Shown here one piece after another: positions 10,937 through 22,204 of a stretch of DNA of 64,000 bases (its first letter is position 1; every line of letters starts with the position of its first letter). The notes beneath the pieces were generated by a model. That model searched no databases. It was not told the DNA's origin and worked only from the letters and a program-made list of their open reading frames with translations. The position numbers and the translations under genes are program-made. The DNA lies in NCBI RefSeq assembly GCF_907165205.1, contig NC_058194.1, forward strand, positions 4,216,824 to 4,280,823, given 5' to 3'. Source of the stretch: Coccinella septempunctata (lineage: Eukaryota; Arthropoda; Insecta; Coleoptera; Coccinellidae).

Positions 10937-11760
10937 ATACTTTAGCCTTGCGGCTTTCACACTCCTCTCCAGAGGAAAATTCACTTATCCCAGATATCTC
11001 AGATATCAAAAGGATTAAGCTCTGTTGGAGCCCTTTCCAGGTTTTCGGGCTCGTGGTGGTGGTCGGGTTCGGGTCGCTCCTCGGCTCCCTGCTGTAGGTT
11101 GGATTCCTGCTCCACCCGCACTTCCTGTCGGAGCAGACGGTGTTCCTCTGCATTCCCCATGTACTTGAGTACAGTTCTCGCCGTTCCGAGCAGTACCGCC
11201 TTCTGCATGACTTTATAAATATTTTCGTCCAACTGAATTTTTCTCAAGTTCTCTAGTAGTTTCTTCGGTATCAGGCCTGTAGATGAAATGACAATAGGGA
11301 TGGTCTTCATATCTTTCAGCTTCCACTGTCTTCTGGTTTGTTCCTCGAGATCTCTGTATTTTGAAATTTTTTCAGTGTGTCTATCTAGAAGATTGTTATT
11401 ATTTGGAATTGCCACGTCGATGAATAGTGCTGTGTCCTCATCCTTATTGAGCAATATGAGGTCTGGTCTATTGTGGGTTATTTTCCGGTCTGTGAGAACA
11501 GTGCGATCCCAGTAGAGCTTGTGATGTTCGTTTTCCAGCACAGCATCTAGATGGTAATTGTAATAAGGAACCCTTTTCGAAGTTAGAAGTTGGTGTTTTA
11601 GTGCCAATTCTTGGTGAAGAATCTTGGCAACAGCATCATGTCTATTTTTGTACTCTGTGCCCGCGAACTTCTGACATCCCCCGGTGATGTGCTGGATAGT
11701 TTCATGTGTCGCACAGCCATAACGACAGCTATCGTCCGCCACTGAGGCATCCTTGGCGAT
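10937..11760 (-). pseudogene. RLE-3: zinc knuckle and restriction-like endonuclease, behind an in-frame stop
   Basis: Same frame as the RT part upstream, separated from it only by the TAA at 11761-11763 (a TAT Tyr codon in RLE-2 and RLE-4). It carries CRYGCATHETIQHITGGC (CX3CX7HX4C), then NRPDLILLNK...FIDVAIP with 14 residues between PD and the catalytic-position D, then KYRDLEEQ. This is the nuclease that nicks the target for target-primed reverse transcription in this class. The ORF ends at 10999, and the 3' UTR is short, with no poly(A) in this family. Seen: the motifs. Known: the role from R2-type enzymes. Confidence 0.85.
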
Positions 11761-13885
11761 TTATCTCATGTAATTTCTTGTTGGAATCACCTGATCCTGG
11801 ATGGCGAGCATGAAGCCCTCTGTCTCAGGAAACAACCTTCCGGAAGTCAACCAGTAGTTCGACGCAGATTTGTCGACGTAATCATGGTTGACCTCATTCT
11901 GGTGCCTCCCATGCAAAGATTTGCCAATCAGTTTCTGCATTTTACTTTCTGCAGAGTGTTCGACGGTTTCCAAGTGATCCTGGTGTAGCTTTAACGGTGT
12001 AGAAGTATCAGCAACACAAACTACTCGATGGAGTTCTGACGAAGCTGCCTTGCTCAAGAAATAGTTTCGAAGTCTTTCAATTTCCTGGGACATACGGTTG
12101 GACAAATCAACAATTCCTCTACCCCCAAGATGTCGTGGCAGCTCTGTCCGTTCTATTGAGCTTTTGGGGTGATGTTTATTGTGTTTAGTCAGCATCGTCC
12201 TTATTTTTCTCTGTAAAGCTGCTAAATCGGTGGTCGTCCAAGAGATTATACCAAATGAATAGCTCTGCGCCGAGCAAGCGTAGGTGTTAATCGCTTTTAT
12301 CAGATTCTTGCTGTTAAGACCAGTTCTCATTATCCTCCTCAATCTTCGGGTGAACTCCTCCGTTAATTCTTTCTTCATCTGAGTCTGATTGATTTTTCTT
12401 GCCTGTTTTATGCCTAGATACTTGTATGTGTCTCCTTCCTTTAATGCTTCAATTTCTGCACCTTCCTTGAGTTTGAACGTACCATCTTCTATTTTCCCTC
12501 TCGTTATGTTTAGCAGTCGACATTTTTCTAGTCCAAACTTCATTTTGATGTCTTCCGAGAATCCTTCCACCATTTTCAGCATCAGTTGCATATGTTTTTT
12601 GGTAGATGCGAAGAGTTTCAAATCGTCCATGTAAAGGAGATGATTCAGTTTCATCATAGTTCTACTGCCGCTCTTGATGGAAAATCCGTAGTCCGTAGAA
12701 TTCAATCTATGAGACAAGGGATTCAGGGCCATGCAGAACCACAGAGGGCTCAGCGAGTCTCCTTGGAAAATTCCGCGTCTTATTGGAATAGGTCCTGTTG
12801 TAATGGAGCAATCTGCTGCTTTCATTTGAAGACTAGTACGCCAGGTTGACATGGCGTTTTTCAGGAACTTAACAATATTGGGATCCACCTTGTAAATCTT
12901 CAAGATCGTCAAGAGCCATTCGTGAGGTATAGAATCGAATGCTTTTTTGTAGTCTATGTACGCAGCGTAAAGATTCCTTCGCTTGGAGAACGCTTGATTG
13001 CAGATAACTGAATCTATTATTAGTTGTTCTTTGCACCCTCGGCTGTCTTTGGTGCATCCTTTCTGTTGCATGGCGATGATGTTATTTCTTTCGCAATGGT
13101 TGTGAATTCGGTTTGATATGCACGATGTGATTAATTTGTACATCGTTGGAAGACATGTGATCGGTCGGTACTTGGATGGGTCTTCTGTATTCCTTTGGTC
13201 TTTAGGTAACAGGTATGTTGTGCCATGTGTAAGGAATACTGGCATTCGTTCAGGATTTACAATGACATCATTTATTGCGGAGGTCAATTTGTCATGCATG
13301 ATCCAAAGTTTCTTGATCCAGAAGTTCTGTAATCCATCAGGCCCAGGTGCTTTCCAGTTGTGCAGTCCTCTGATAGCTGATTTCACTTCTTCAATTGTGA
13401 TCATGTCATGCTGCATCGGCTCATATTTTATAGCTTCAGATTTTTCATCTTCAATCCATCCGGTATCTCCATTGAACTGAGGTTTCGTTGATAATTGTTC
13501 GGTCCAGAATTGTTCAATGGCTTCCTTTGGTGGTAATTTTCCATTTTCTCCATCCGACGATGTGAGTAACCGGTAGAAAGACTCTTCCGACTTTTCGAAT
13601 GAATTATTGTCTCTTTTCCGGCTATAATTGCTTTTATATCTCCTCAGGCGTTCTGCATACAGACTCAATTTTTGCTTCAGAGTGTCGAGGCAATGGTGAG
13701 CTGTAGCATTCTCCGTCTCTCGTTCTGTGTGTGTCCTGTTTCTGTCCATGATATCTTTGGCAGCTTTCACAACCTTTCTTCCTCGATTCCCATTCAAGTA
13801 CTCCGTCAGTCGTCCAATGTCTCTTCTTAGCCTTTCTGTTTTGTGTTGAAGACGTTTCTGCCATGCTGGCGCGTGTAATTTTTGT
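11761..13885 (-). pseudogene. RLE-3: reverse transcriptase of R4/Dong-like element, 5' truncated
   Basis: Open without a break from the junction at 13885 to the TAA at 11761 (about 700 codons). Order: end of the helical linker; WKAPGPDGLQNFWIKKLW; KYRPITCLPTMYKLI; AYIDYKKAFDSIPHEWLL; RRGIFQGDSLSPLWF; LLYMDDLKLFAS, the catalytic YMDD box; EGDTYKYLGIKQ; then thumb and linker to YWLTSGRLFPETEGF. All RT boxes look intact. The N-terminal Myb half seen in RLE-2 is missing, because the CR1 3' tail begins at 13886. RLE-3 lies directly upstream of RLE-2 in the same orientation. Confidence 0.88.
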
Positions 13886-14882
13886 AATAATAATAATAAT
13901 AATAATTATTATTATTATTATTATTATTAAATGAAATGAGGGCTGAGGTTTGGAACTAATAAAAGCTCAGAAATAAAAAATAAAATTTGAATATAAATAC
14001 ACCAGAAAGAGAAACTAAAGCATAAAACACCAACAAGCACAAAGGCAAATCACACAAACACAGTCACCGCCGAGCACACCACCTGTCGTATCTCGACTTG
14101 AACGCGTTCACAGAAGGGGCTTCAACAATATCCGCAGGCAGATTGTTTCAGACGTTGAACACCCGATTTGGCAAAAACTGCTGTCTTGTAGTCGTTCTGA
14201 CGATTTGCTTCAGAAGCTTGTATTCATGAACCCGTAGGTGATTTAAATTGAGGAAGAAGGTGTTATGATGATCGAGTCCGTAGAGCATTTGGTGTGTGGC
14301 TCTATATGTAATTATTAGATCTTCTCTCAAGCGACGCTCTGCTAATGTTGGTAGATGGAGTAGTTTGAGTCGTTCTTCATATGTGGGTCTAGACCGATCA
14401 TATGGTATTCTTGTTTTCATTCATTCATTGCTGTATACCGTTACCGGGAATAAATCTACAAAAAGAAGAAGAAAAAAAAAAAAAAAAAAATTCGAACAGA
14501 CTTGTAACCTCTTAGGTCTAGTTGCGACTGTGTGCCCTCCTGTGACTAAAGAGACCCAACCGTGACCTGCAGATCCTTCCACACTCAGGGCATGGATAGT
14601 CTCCAACCAGATCTGGCCGCCGCTGTATCCTTCTCCTTCTCCTTCTCGATTCTCCATTATAACTGTGGTATTGACACATAACTGTGGTATTCTTGTTACC
14701 CATCTCTGGACCCTCTCAAGAGCCTCGACATCTCGCACCAGGTGGGGGCCCCATACTGAACCGGAAAACTCCAGAATAGGTCGAATATAAGTGGTATAGA
14801 TCTTCGCACAAACTTCTGGGTGACATCCATGGAAAGCTTTGCTCATCAGGTAGGTAGATCGTCTCGCCTTTGATACCACATA
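13886..14882 (-). pseudogene. CR1-like 3' end fragment (C-terminus of ORF2, 3' UTR, (TAA)n tail)
   Basis: Minus-strand fragment matching 17476-18200: (TAA)n tail at 13886-13929, about 220 bp of 3' UTR, then ORF2 C-terminal codons (MVSKARRSTYLMSKAFHGC upstream; LKLLHLPTLAERRLREDL downstream). Two reading frames (14698-14879 and 14148-14420) are one protein split by the RTE fragment at 14416-14684. It is the duplicated 3' end of the CR1 element at 17476-21240, not an independent insertion. Confidence 0.8.
14416..14684 (-). mobile_element. 5'-truncated RTE-like 3' end with 13-bp target duplication
   Basis: The sequence matches the 3' end of the RTE element at 14883-15130, including the last zinc-finger codons (CPECGRICRSRLG) and the terminal GGTAACGGTATACAGCAATG followed by an ATGA-type repeat. 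The flanks are identical 13-mers, TGGTATTCTTGTT, at 14403-14415 and 14685-14697, and the undisturbed site has one copy at 18002. An A-rich tract at 14463-14490 is part of the 3' UTR. A short extra TGGTATTGACACATAACTG at the 5' junction looks like filler. Confidence 0.88.
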
Positions 14883-17281
14883 CCATCATCATCATTGCTG
14901 TATCCCGTTACCGGGAATAAATCTACAAAAAGAAGAAGAAAAAAAAAATTCGAACAGACTTATTATATTATTATTATTATAAGTAATTTCTTAGTGCTAG
15001 TTGCGACTGTGTGCCCTCCTGTGACTAAAGAGACCCAACCGTGACCTGCAGATCCTTCCACACTCAGGGCATGGATAGTCACCAACCAGATCTGGCCGCC
15101 GCTGTATCCTTCTCGATTCTCCATTATAACTGTGTACCAAAGACCTCCACTGTGACCTGTCTAACGCTAGTTGTTCCCAGTTATGATTGGCATTAACTGA
15201 TTTTAGGGATTGATGTAGTGTATCCTTAAACCGCTTATACTGGCCTCCTGGTTTCCGGGCTCCCTCAGTGAGTTCGCCGTATAGAGCTATCTTGGGGAGT
15301 CTTGTGTCTTGCATCCTCAGAATGTGGCCGCTTCATCTGAGTCGGGCCCTCGTTACTTGAGTCTCAACTGTTGTACAACTCGCGCGCTGCAAGACTTCTG
15401 CATTCGAAACTTTGTGGAACCATCTGATGTGCATTATCTGTCTTAGATGACGTTGCTGCGTCTGTTCAAGCTGTTTAATATGTCGCCTGTAGGGAGTCCA
15501 GCTTTCGCTTCCGTAAAGAAGCGTTGGGAGGACCACTGCTCTGTAAACAGCTGTCTTGGTCTTCAGATTGAGGTCGTGATTTTGAAATACTCTGTCCTTC
15601 AGCTTCCAGAATGCCCGTGATGCCGAATTGATACGGTTGTGTATTTCCGTGTCAAGGTTAGCCCTAGTATTTATGAAGCTTCCCAAGTATTTGAACTGCT
15701 CGACCTGTTCTAGAGTTTCATTGTCCAGGCTGATATCTGTTTGAAGGCTTTCTGCCGGACTCACCAGGATTTTGGTCTTGTCAATATTGAGTCTAAGGCC
15801 TAAAGCTTCGTATATATGTTTATAGGTGTCCATCATTATCTGTAGATCCTCTGAGCTGCTAGCGATGAGTGAACAGTCGTCTGCATATTGAAGTTCCGTG
15901 ATAAACTTGGTACGGGTTTTTGCTCTGAGGCGCTTCAGGTTAAACAGGCCTCCATCAAATCTGAATCTTATCCCAACACCTTTTACGGGCATGCTCATGT
16001 CAGCAATTATCGATACAGCTATGGCGAAAATATTGAACAGTAAAGGCGCTAATACGCAGCCTTGTTTTATTCCAGAGTTGGTTGAGAAATGGTCGGTTGT
16101 AGAGCCATTATGCTGTATTCTAGCGGTGTTGTTGGTATGAAGGCTTTTACACACTGCTAGGAATTTTTCGGGTACTCCTAGACGTGCCATGATTTTCCAT
16201 AGCGCTTTCCGATTTACCGAGTCGAATGCCTTGCTTAAATCGATGAAGGCTGTATAAATCCTTGATTGTTGTTCACGGGCCTTTTCTTGTAGCTGTCGCA
16301 GTGTAAAAATTAGGTCCACCGTACCTCGATTTGGTCGAAAGCCGCACTGGGATTCAGGTAAAAGCCTCTCTAAGAGTGGAACCAGACGATTAGCCATAAT
16401 CTTCGAGAGAATTTTACCGGCCACGCTAAGCAACGATATGCCTCTGTAATTGTTGCAATTCGACGTATCGCCTTTGTTCTTATAGAGGTTGATAACTAAA
16501 GCGTCTCTGAAGTCTTGTGGCACATCTCCCTGTTCCCAAATTTTGCGGAATAGTATTAGGAGACTATTGACAATGTCCTCATCCAAGGCTTTGAATATCT
16601 CCGCCGGAATGCCGTCTAGACCAGGTGACTTATCATTTTTCATATTTTTAATCGCACTTATGATTTCCGACATTGAGATTTCGTCATCAAGCGATGTCAT
16701 CGGACTATACGCGGGGAGCAGGTCTAAAATGGATAAATCCGAGTCGTTATTTTGATTCAAGACCTGTGAGTAGTGCTCCTTCCATCTTTCGAGAATTTTT
16801 CTATCATCAGTTAGAATAGCTCCATGAGCATCTCTTATAGGAAAGCTAGCTTTTCTGCTTGGACCGTAAACAGTTTTGATAGCTTCGAAAAAACGCCTGT
16901 AGTCATGGTTATCGGCGTAAGCTTGTATTTCCCTAGCTTTTTCTTTCCACCAGCTGTCCTTGATTTTTCTTATTTCTTGACGGACCTCGCGTTTTATGTT
17001 TATGAAACTTATTTGGGCTGCAACATCGCCAGGCTTGTTAATTGCGGTTTTCATCGCTTTGTGTTTTGCGTCCAAAAGGGGTGCGATATGAGTTTCGCTG
17101 TCGGCAAACCAGTCTGGGGATTTTCGGGAGCGTTCTGTGCCCAGTATTTCTTTCGCTGTATTTGTAAGGGATGACTTGAAACGGAGCCAATGAGTCTCAA
17201 TGTCGTCGTTATAATCCGGTGGTGTTAGGCTATCTTTGACGGCAGCTGTGAATCTGTCCTTTGTAGAAGGGTTTTGTAGTT
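14883..17281 (-). mobile_element. RTE-like non-LTR retrotransposon, 5' truncated
   Basis: Minus-strand element of about 2.4 kb. Its 3' end carries a short ATG-repeat tail (CAATGATGATGATGG at 14883-14897). Simple-repeat tails in place of long poly(A) are usual for RTE elements. The endonuclease domain is missing at the 5' end. It lies between two copies of a 0.9-kb direct repeat. Confidence 0.8.
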
Positions 17282-17297
17282 TGGTGAGCTGTAGCAT
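14997..17297 (-). pseudogene. RTE-like ORF2: RT plus C-terminal C2H2 finger, one internal TGA
   Basis: One frame from 17297 to 14997 (766 codons), interrupted only by a TGA at 15333-15335 where relatives have a sense codon. The ATG and first few codons lie in the RLE flank, so this start is accidental; element sequence begins at about KLQNPSTKDRF. RT boxes: KSPGLDGIPAEIF (~223), NYRGISLLSVAGKILSKI (~283), QCGFRPNRGTVDLIF (~317), AFIDLSKAFDSVNRKALW (~350), GIKQGCVLAPLLFNIF (~409) and YADD (471-474). Beyond the TGA are SGHILRMQDTRLPK and a C-terminal C2H2-like YPCPECGRICRSRLGLFSH. Without the endonuclease it could not transpose alone. Confidence 0.85.
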
Positions 17298-17475
17298 TCT
17301 CCGTCTCTCGTTCTGTGTGTGTCCTGTTTCTGTCCATGATATCTTTGGCAGCTTTCACAACCTTTCTTCCTCGATTCCCATTCAAGTACTCCGTCAGTCG
17401 TCCAATGTCTCTTCTTAGCCTTTCTGTTTTGTGTTGAAGACGTTTCTGCCATGCTGGCGCGTGTAATTTGTGTAA
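17283..17475 (-). pseudogene. RLE-3-like fragment (N-terminal linker)
   Basis: 193 bp nearly identical to 13694-13885. Its minus frame includes RLRRDIGRLTEYLNGNRGRK. It belongs to the duplicated flank of the RTE and marks the RLE DNA into which the CR1 element had already inserted. Confidence 0.85.
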
Positions 17476-17489
17476 TAATAATAATAATA

Positions 17490-17530
<41 letters not shown>
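17476..17530. repeat. (TAA)n / (TTA)n tail of the CR1-like element
   Basis: Mixed AAT then ATT trinucleotide array, directly at the 3' end of the minus-strand CR1-like element. The direction of the triplets switches within the array. The equivalent array at 13886-13929 has a different length. Confidence 0.8.
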
Positions 17531-20430
17531 ATGAAATGAGGGCTGAGGTTTGGAACTAATAAAAGCTCAGAAATAAAAAATAAAATTCAAATATAAATAC
17601 ACCAGAAAGAGAAACTAAAGCATAAAACACCAACAAGCACAAAGGCAAATCACACAAACACAGTCACCGCCGAGCACACCACCTGTCGTATCTCGACTTG
17701 AACGCGTTCACAGAAGGGGCTTCAACAATATCCGCAGGCAGATTGTTTCAGACGTTGAACACCCGATTTGGCAAAAACTACTGTCTTGTAGTCGTTCTGA
17801 CGATTTGCTTCAGAAGCTTGTATTCATGAACCCGTAGGTGATTTAAATTGAGGAAGAAGGTGTTATGATGATCGAGTCCGTAGAGCATTTGGTGTGTGGC
17901 TCTATATGTAATTATTAGATCTTCTCTCAAGCGACGCTCTGCTAATGTTGGTAGATGGAGTAGTTTGAGTCGTTCTTCATATGTGGGTCTAGACCGATCA
18001 TATGGTATTCTTGTTACCCATCTCTGGACCCTCTCAAGAGCCTCGACATCTCGCACCAGGTGGGGGCCCCATACTGAACCGGAAAACTCCAGAATAGGTC
18101 GAATATAAGTGGTATAGATCTTCGCACAAACTTCTGGGTGACATCCATGGAAAGCTTTGCTCATCAGGTAGGTAGATCGTCTCGCCTTTGATACCACATA
18201 CTCAACATGTTTGGACTACGAAAGATCTCCTGTCACTATTACTCCCAAGTCATTATGGCTGTATGTTGTTCTCAAAACAATATTTTCCAGAACATAGGCA
18301 TGTATTGGGTTATTTTTGCCGGCATGCAAGACTACGCATTTTTCAACGTTCAGGGGAGCATCAACTCATTACACCAATGCCAAATTGACTCGAGATCTTT
18401 CTGTAGGATGTCATGATGAAGAAGCGGATTGGCATACAATTTAAGATCGTCAGCATACTGGGAGCAGATTGAAGTCAGAAGAGAAGGTAAATCGGAAACA
18501 TATAAGAGAAACAGTAGAGGCCCCAAGACAGATCCCTGCGGCACACCACTGTTGATAGATCTGGGAGAGGACAACTGATCACGAATACGAACCTGAAATT
18601 CTCTCTCACCAAGGAATTACACAATCCAATGCAACAAGTCACCACGTACACCAAGGTGTTCAAGTTTGTGAGCCAGACGACGAAGTGGTACCCTATCGAA
18701 AGCCCTAGAGAAATCAAGGTAGATTATGTTGATTGGTATACCAGAATCGACAGAGTTACTCCAATCATCGACGCACTTCATCAGGCATGTCAACACGGAT
18801 CTTCCCGGTAAAAACCCATGCTGGCAGGGCGGCAAAATGTTGTTGGAAGGAGATAATTCTGCAGTTGATCAACCACCATCCTCTCACACACCTTGGAGGC
18901 AACCGATGTCAGACTAATAGGACGGTAATTACTAGCTTCTTGAAGATTGGTGTGACGATTGCCCTCTTCCATGCAGTAGGTAGTACTCTCCTCGATTCGA
19001 GAGAACGCGTGTAAATCATACTCAATGGGTTGGAAAGCGAGGGAGCGCAGGCTTTCAGGAGCTTTGTAGTCAGCCCATCCAAACCAGGGGCAGAATTGCT
19101 ACTGAGCTTCTTGAGGTTCTCCTCGACAACATCAACAGGAAAAGAAACGCCGCTGAGTGAAACGGATTGCCTGGGTGTTGAAACTCTAGGCAGGGCTCCC
19201 GGAGGCTCGGTTGTGAAAGCGTTGAGAAACGAATCCGCAAAAACTTCAGCACTCTCTAGATAACTCTGACAAATAGTACCTGAAGTGTTTTTTATGACAG
19301 GAGTGGAGACTTTTGTATCAAAAAATGTTCGAACATACTTATAAAATTTTTTTGGGTCATTAGACGATGCAATATTGAGCTCGTGTTGTTTCTTAGCGTC
19401 ATCAATGGTAGCAGAAAGCATGTTGGAGAACTTGCGGTGGACTATGTAATCTTTCTGTCTACGACTAGCCAGATACCTTCTCCAGAGTCCCCTCTTCTGA
19501 CGAATCATCCTGAAAATATTTCGAGTGATCCATGGTTTAGAAGGGTTATTGAGAACTTCCCTACGAAAAGAGTTGGATGAAATATACTCGTTGAAAACAT
19601 CGACAAACTTATTCCACATCTCGTCAATATCCAAACCCTGCAAGAGATGATTCCAGTCCAGAGCAGCCAGATCCTCATTGAGAGCAACTTCGTCAGTCAT
19701 AGTAACATATTTTTTTGAGTTACTTTAGGTATTTGATAATGAAACTGAATAGACGGTCGAAGCGTCACGTGGTCAGATTTCCCAAACGGTGGAAGATATT
19801 CAATATCAGTTAAAAGATCACGATCATTTACCATTACTAAATCGAGTAATGATGGAGTTTGACCCGAGCGGTATCTCGTCTGCTTATCAACTAGGTGGAA
19901 ATAATTAGAGTTCAGAAACATGTCAAAAAAATTGCAATTTGAGGATCCAGCTTGCTGTCCAGATATGTGAGGCCAGGATGAATGGGGTAAATTAAAATCA
20001 CCAACTACTAGAATATTACTTGATGAGAGGGATAGATCAGATATATAGCGATAGAGGGAGTTTTCACCACTGCAAGCTCTTGGGCGATAAACGCAGCCGA
20101 ATACAAATTTACAATTACAAAATGTGACTTGGAGGAAAATATTATCTATACCCGGTGCATCAATCCGATGGGACACGACTGTAGATCTATCCGAAATGTC
20201 AAGTCTAATGAACACACAAACACCACTATAGCCTTTCGTAGTTATACGATCCCCCCTAAATGATTGGTAATTCGGAATATGGATCGAAAAATCAGAAATA
20301 TCAGGTTGCAACCAAGATTCAGTAATGAAAATAAGCGATGGATTATGTAATCCAACAAAGTAGAGGAGCTCGGTATATTTTTAATGGAGAGATTGGATGT
20401 TCGTGTAAATAAAGCTCCACTCGTGCATAC
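17531..20430 (-). pseudogene. CR1-like ORF2: AP-endonuclease and reverse transcriptase, several breaks
   Basis: Endonuclease/exonuclease/phosphatase domain from about 20430: YTNIQSL, IFITESWLQPDISDF, ILVVGDFNLPHSSWP and FGKSDHVTL, with one TAA near 20380. RT follows: WITRNIFRMIRQKRGLW, NSAPGLDGLTTKLLKAC, NYRPISLTSVASKVCERMV (~18930), HGFLPGRSVLTCLMKCVDDW (~18820), IYLDFSRAFDRVPLRRLAHK, GVPQGSVLGPLLFLLYVSDL (~18545) and YADDLKLYA (~18460). The C-terminus reads in 17778-18197. Frame changes lie near 19695, 18970, 18830, 18600 and 18350. The DLP-type loop after GVPQGSVLGPLLF and YADD point to the CR1/L2 group, which is inference. 3' UTR 17531-17777. Confidence 0.85.
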
Positions 20431-20436
20431 TACCAC

Positions 20437-21213
20437 TCAATTTTTTGTACTCTGGGTCACAATATTTGGCGTTCCCTTAATGTACCTTATTGTCAGGTCC
20501 CTCTCTCCTGACTTCTCGCGGTCCTTCAGCTCAAGGCGAAGTTGACTCAGAGTTGACAACTGGTGAGGAGTCTTGTCGTCAGAAACTGGTACGCGCCTAA
20601 TATCTCCAGAATTGAGAAGTTTCTTCTTATTCCTAAGTAATGTTCCGACTACTTGGTTGTTCGAAAAGGAAATCCTAAGCATACTCGGGTGGGGTGGATT
20701 ACGCCTTCCAATCCGGAAAACCTTCACAATCACTTTCTTGATTTACTTATCAATACACTCCAGTATCTTGACGGCCACATCGGCGTCACCTTCCTCTGTT
20801 TCAGATTCAAGTACATTTCTGAGCGAAATGTTGTAAGAACGTTTTACTCGCTTTAAGATCTCAGCGGAATCCAGAGAATATGGAGATGGCGCCCCATCAG
20901 GAGCAGCGGATAAAGTAGATTTAATTTGTACTATATCGTTCGTCATCTCAGCAACTCTCGAAACCACAGCGCTTTGTGATGACTCCACAAGAAACAATTT
21001 ATTTTGACACTCGTTGATAATAGAGCTATGGCTATTCAACTGTGAGGTATGTTCGTCGAAAGTTGATCTGCATTTACCTAACTCGGCCAGAATTAGAGAC
21101 TGATCGGATTTGATTGATTTCATGTCCTCCGATAATGAATTCATTTTGCTCATTAGGAGAGAAAAATGTTCGAGTGTTACAGGCTGATCAGATTGAGAGT
21201 TACTGTGTAGCAA
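20437..21213 (-). pseudogene. CR1-like ORF1 (coiled-coil RNA-binding protein), one frameshift
   Basis: Two abutting frames: 21213-20743 (MLHSNSQSDQPVTLEHFSLL; a long helical, heptad-rich stretch with many Ser/Gln) and 20733-20437 (KVFRIGRRNPPHPSMLRISF, then VPVSDDKTPHQL and LKDREKSGERDLTIRYIKG). The second half is typical of the C-terminal part of insect CR1/L2-type ORF1 proteins that bind the element RNA. A slip near 20740 joins them. It lies directly upstream of ORF2 on the same strand. Confidence 0.75.
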
Positions 21214-21561
21214 TCTTTTGCTACTCAGGCACGGTGGACAGTTCTATTTACCCTTCAACTCCTTCAAAATTTCGAAGTCGACGTGTGTAGGTTCTATACG
21301 TGTTTGTATTTTCGGAATTTTAATGCGTTAAAATTTTCAAAGTCTGTGTTCATCTGAGTCCCAGATCTGTCTAGACCGTTGGTTCTGCAGTAAGCATCAA
21401 CTGAGCTTATTTTTTGTATCTGTTTCCTGATTTTTCTCATAGCGTAGAAAATTTTTGATGAATTTCGTTTTTTTGCAGGAGATATATTTTTCTTTTTTGT
21501 CTTGAAAAATTTCATTTCAAATTGCTGTGAGTAGTATAGTAATTGTAAATTAGATTTTGAA
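21214..21561. other. Back-to-back 5' leaders of the CR1-like and Jockey-like elements
   Basis: About 350 bp between the divergent ORF1 starts (21213 on -, 21562 on +). No gene. It should contain the 5' UTR of each element, and a truncated boundary between them was not resolvable by eye. Confidence 0.5.
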
Positions 21562-22204
21562 ATGTCTGACCATTCGGACTGCGATTCCGTAATGGAAGAA
21601 GACGCGTTAGAAATCGCTAATGTCGTGTCCGAACACGATATTTTGAGAAAAGAGAACACAAGTTTAAGAGCGAGGGTGAATGAGCTAGATAAATGCTTAT
21701 CTAGCTTAGTGGCTGAGATTAAAACTCTCAGGGAGAGGCTCGAGTTGCAGGAGGAAAATAAGGGAAGTCCTTACTCTAAAGCACTGAAACAGAACATTGT
21801 TTCCAAAAATGTCCAAAAAGTGACTTTACCGGTTCAAAAACAGAAGATGGAAGTGTTCAAAACCCCTCAAAACAAAATTTTCCCACCCGCCAAAAGAGTG
21901 AGAAAAGATAGCTCCTCGTCCAATGAAGACTCGAACAAAAAAAAGGGTCTTGGAAACCACAGCCCCACAGAAAACCAGTCCAGTGGAGGAGAGAAAAGAA
22001 AAAATCCCCCCGGTCACCCTGAGAGGTAAGCCAGAATGAACGTCAATTTCAAACGCGTTAATGCAAAACGGCATTAACTATAGCAGAGCGACAACTGTGA
22101 AGGACGAAATTAGGATCTTCCCACAAACCCCACAAGATTACCGAAGGATGACTGAATTCCTTCAAAAAATCTACAGAGAATTTTACACTCTCCAACGAGA
22201 GGAG
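21562..22204 (+). pseudogene. Jockey-like gag (ORF1), truncated and fused in frame to RLE-4
   Basis: Starts MSDHSDCDSVMEEDALEIAN, with a coiled-coil stretch (LRARVNELDKCLSSLVAEIK), then a basic Lys/Ser-rich region. The first frame stops at 22029. The continuation reads in the next frame from about 22061: NGINYSRATTVKDEIRIF and DYRRMTEFLQKIYREFYT, the segment that precedes the CCHC knuckles in Jockey-type Gag proteins. The knuckles are absent because the sequence switches at about 22205 to the RLE-4 protein, with the reading frame kept. Confidence 0.7.

Larger units (their letters stand above)
13694..14883. repeat. Left copy of ~0.9-kb direct repeat flanking the RTE element
   Basis: Runs from TGGTGAGCTGTAGCATTC in RLE-3 through (TAA)n and the CR1 3' end to GATACCACATAC. 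The same order and nearly the same sequence recur at 17282-18201 on the other side of the RTE. The left copy is longer only because an RTE fragment is inserted at 14416-14684 and the microsatellite length differs. Confidence 0.88.
17282..18201. repeat. Right copy of 0.9-kb direct repeat flanking the RTE element
   Basis: 920 bp from TGGTGAGCTGTAGC to GATACCACATAC, containing an RLE-3-like fragment (17283-17475), (TAA)n and the CR1 3' end. The right copy runs on into intact CR1 sequence at 18202, so its right edge is the original insertion point. The two copies differ by only a few substitutions by eye. Confidence 0.88.

Noticed and set aside
12389..12849. Plus-strand frames of 80-120 codons opposite RLE-2 and RLE-3
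   Set aside because: They are antisense shadows of the RT coding region; the same shadows appear opposite both elements.
14463..14490. A-run as a poly(A) tail of a separate minus or plus insertion
   Set aside because: The same A-rich AAGAAGAAGAAA tract occurs at the equivalent place in the larger RTE copy (about 14,930-14,950), so it is part of the RTE 3' UTR.
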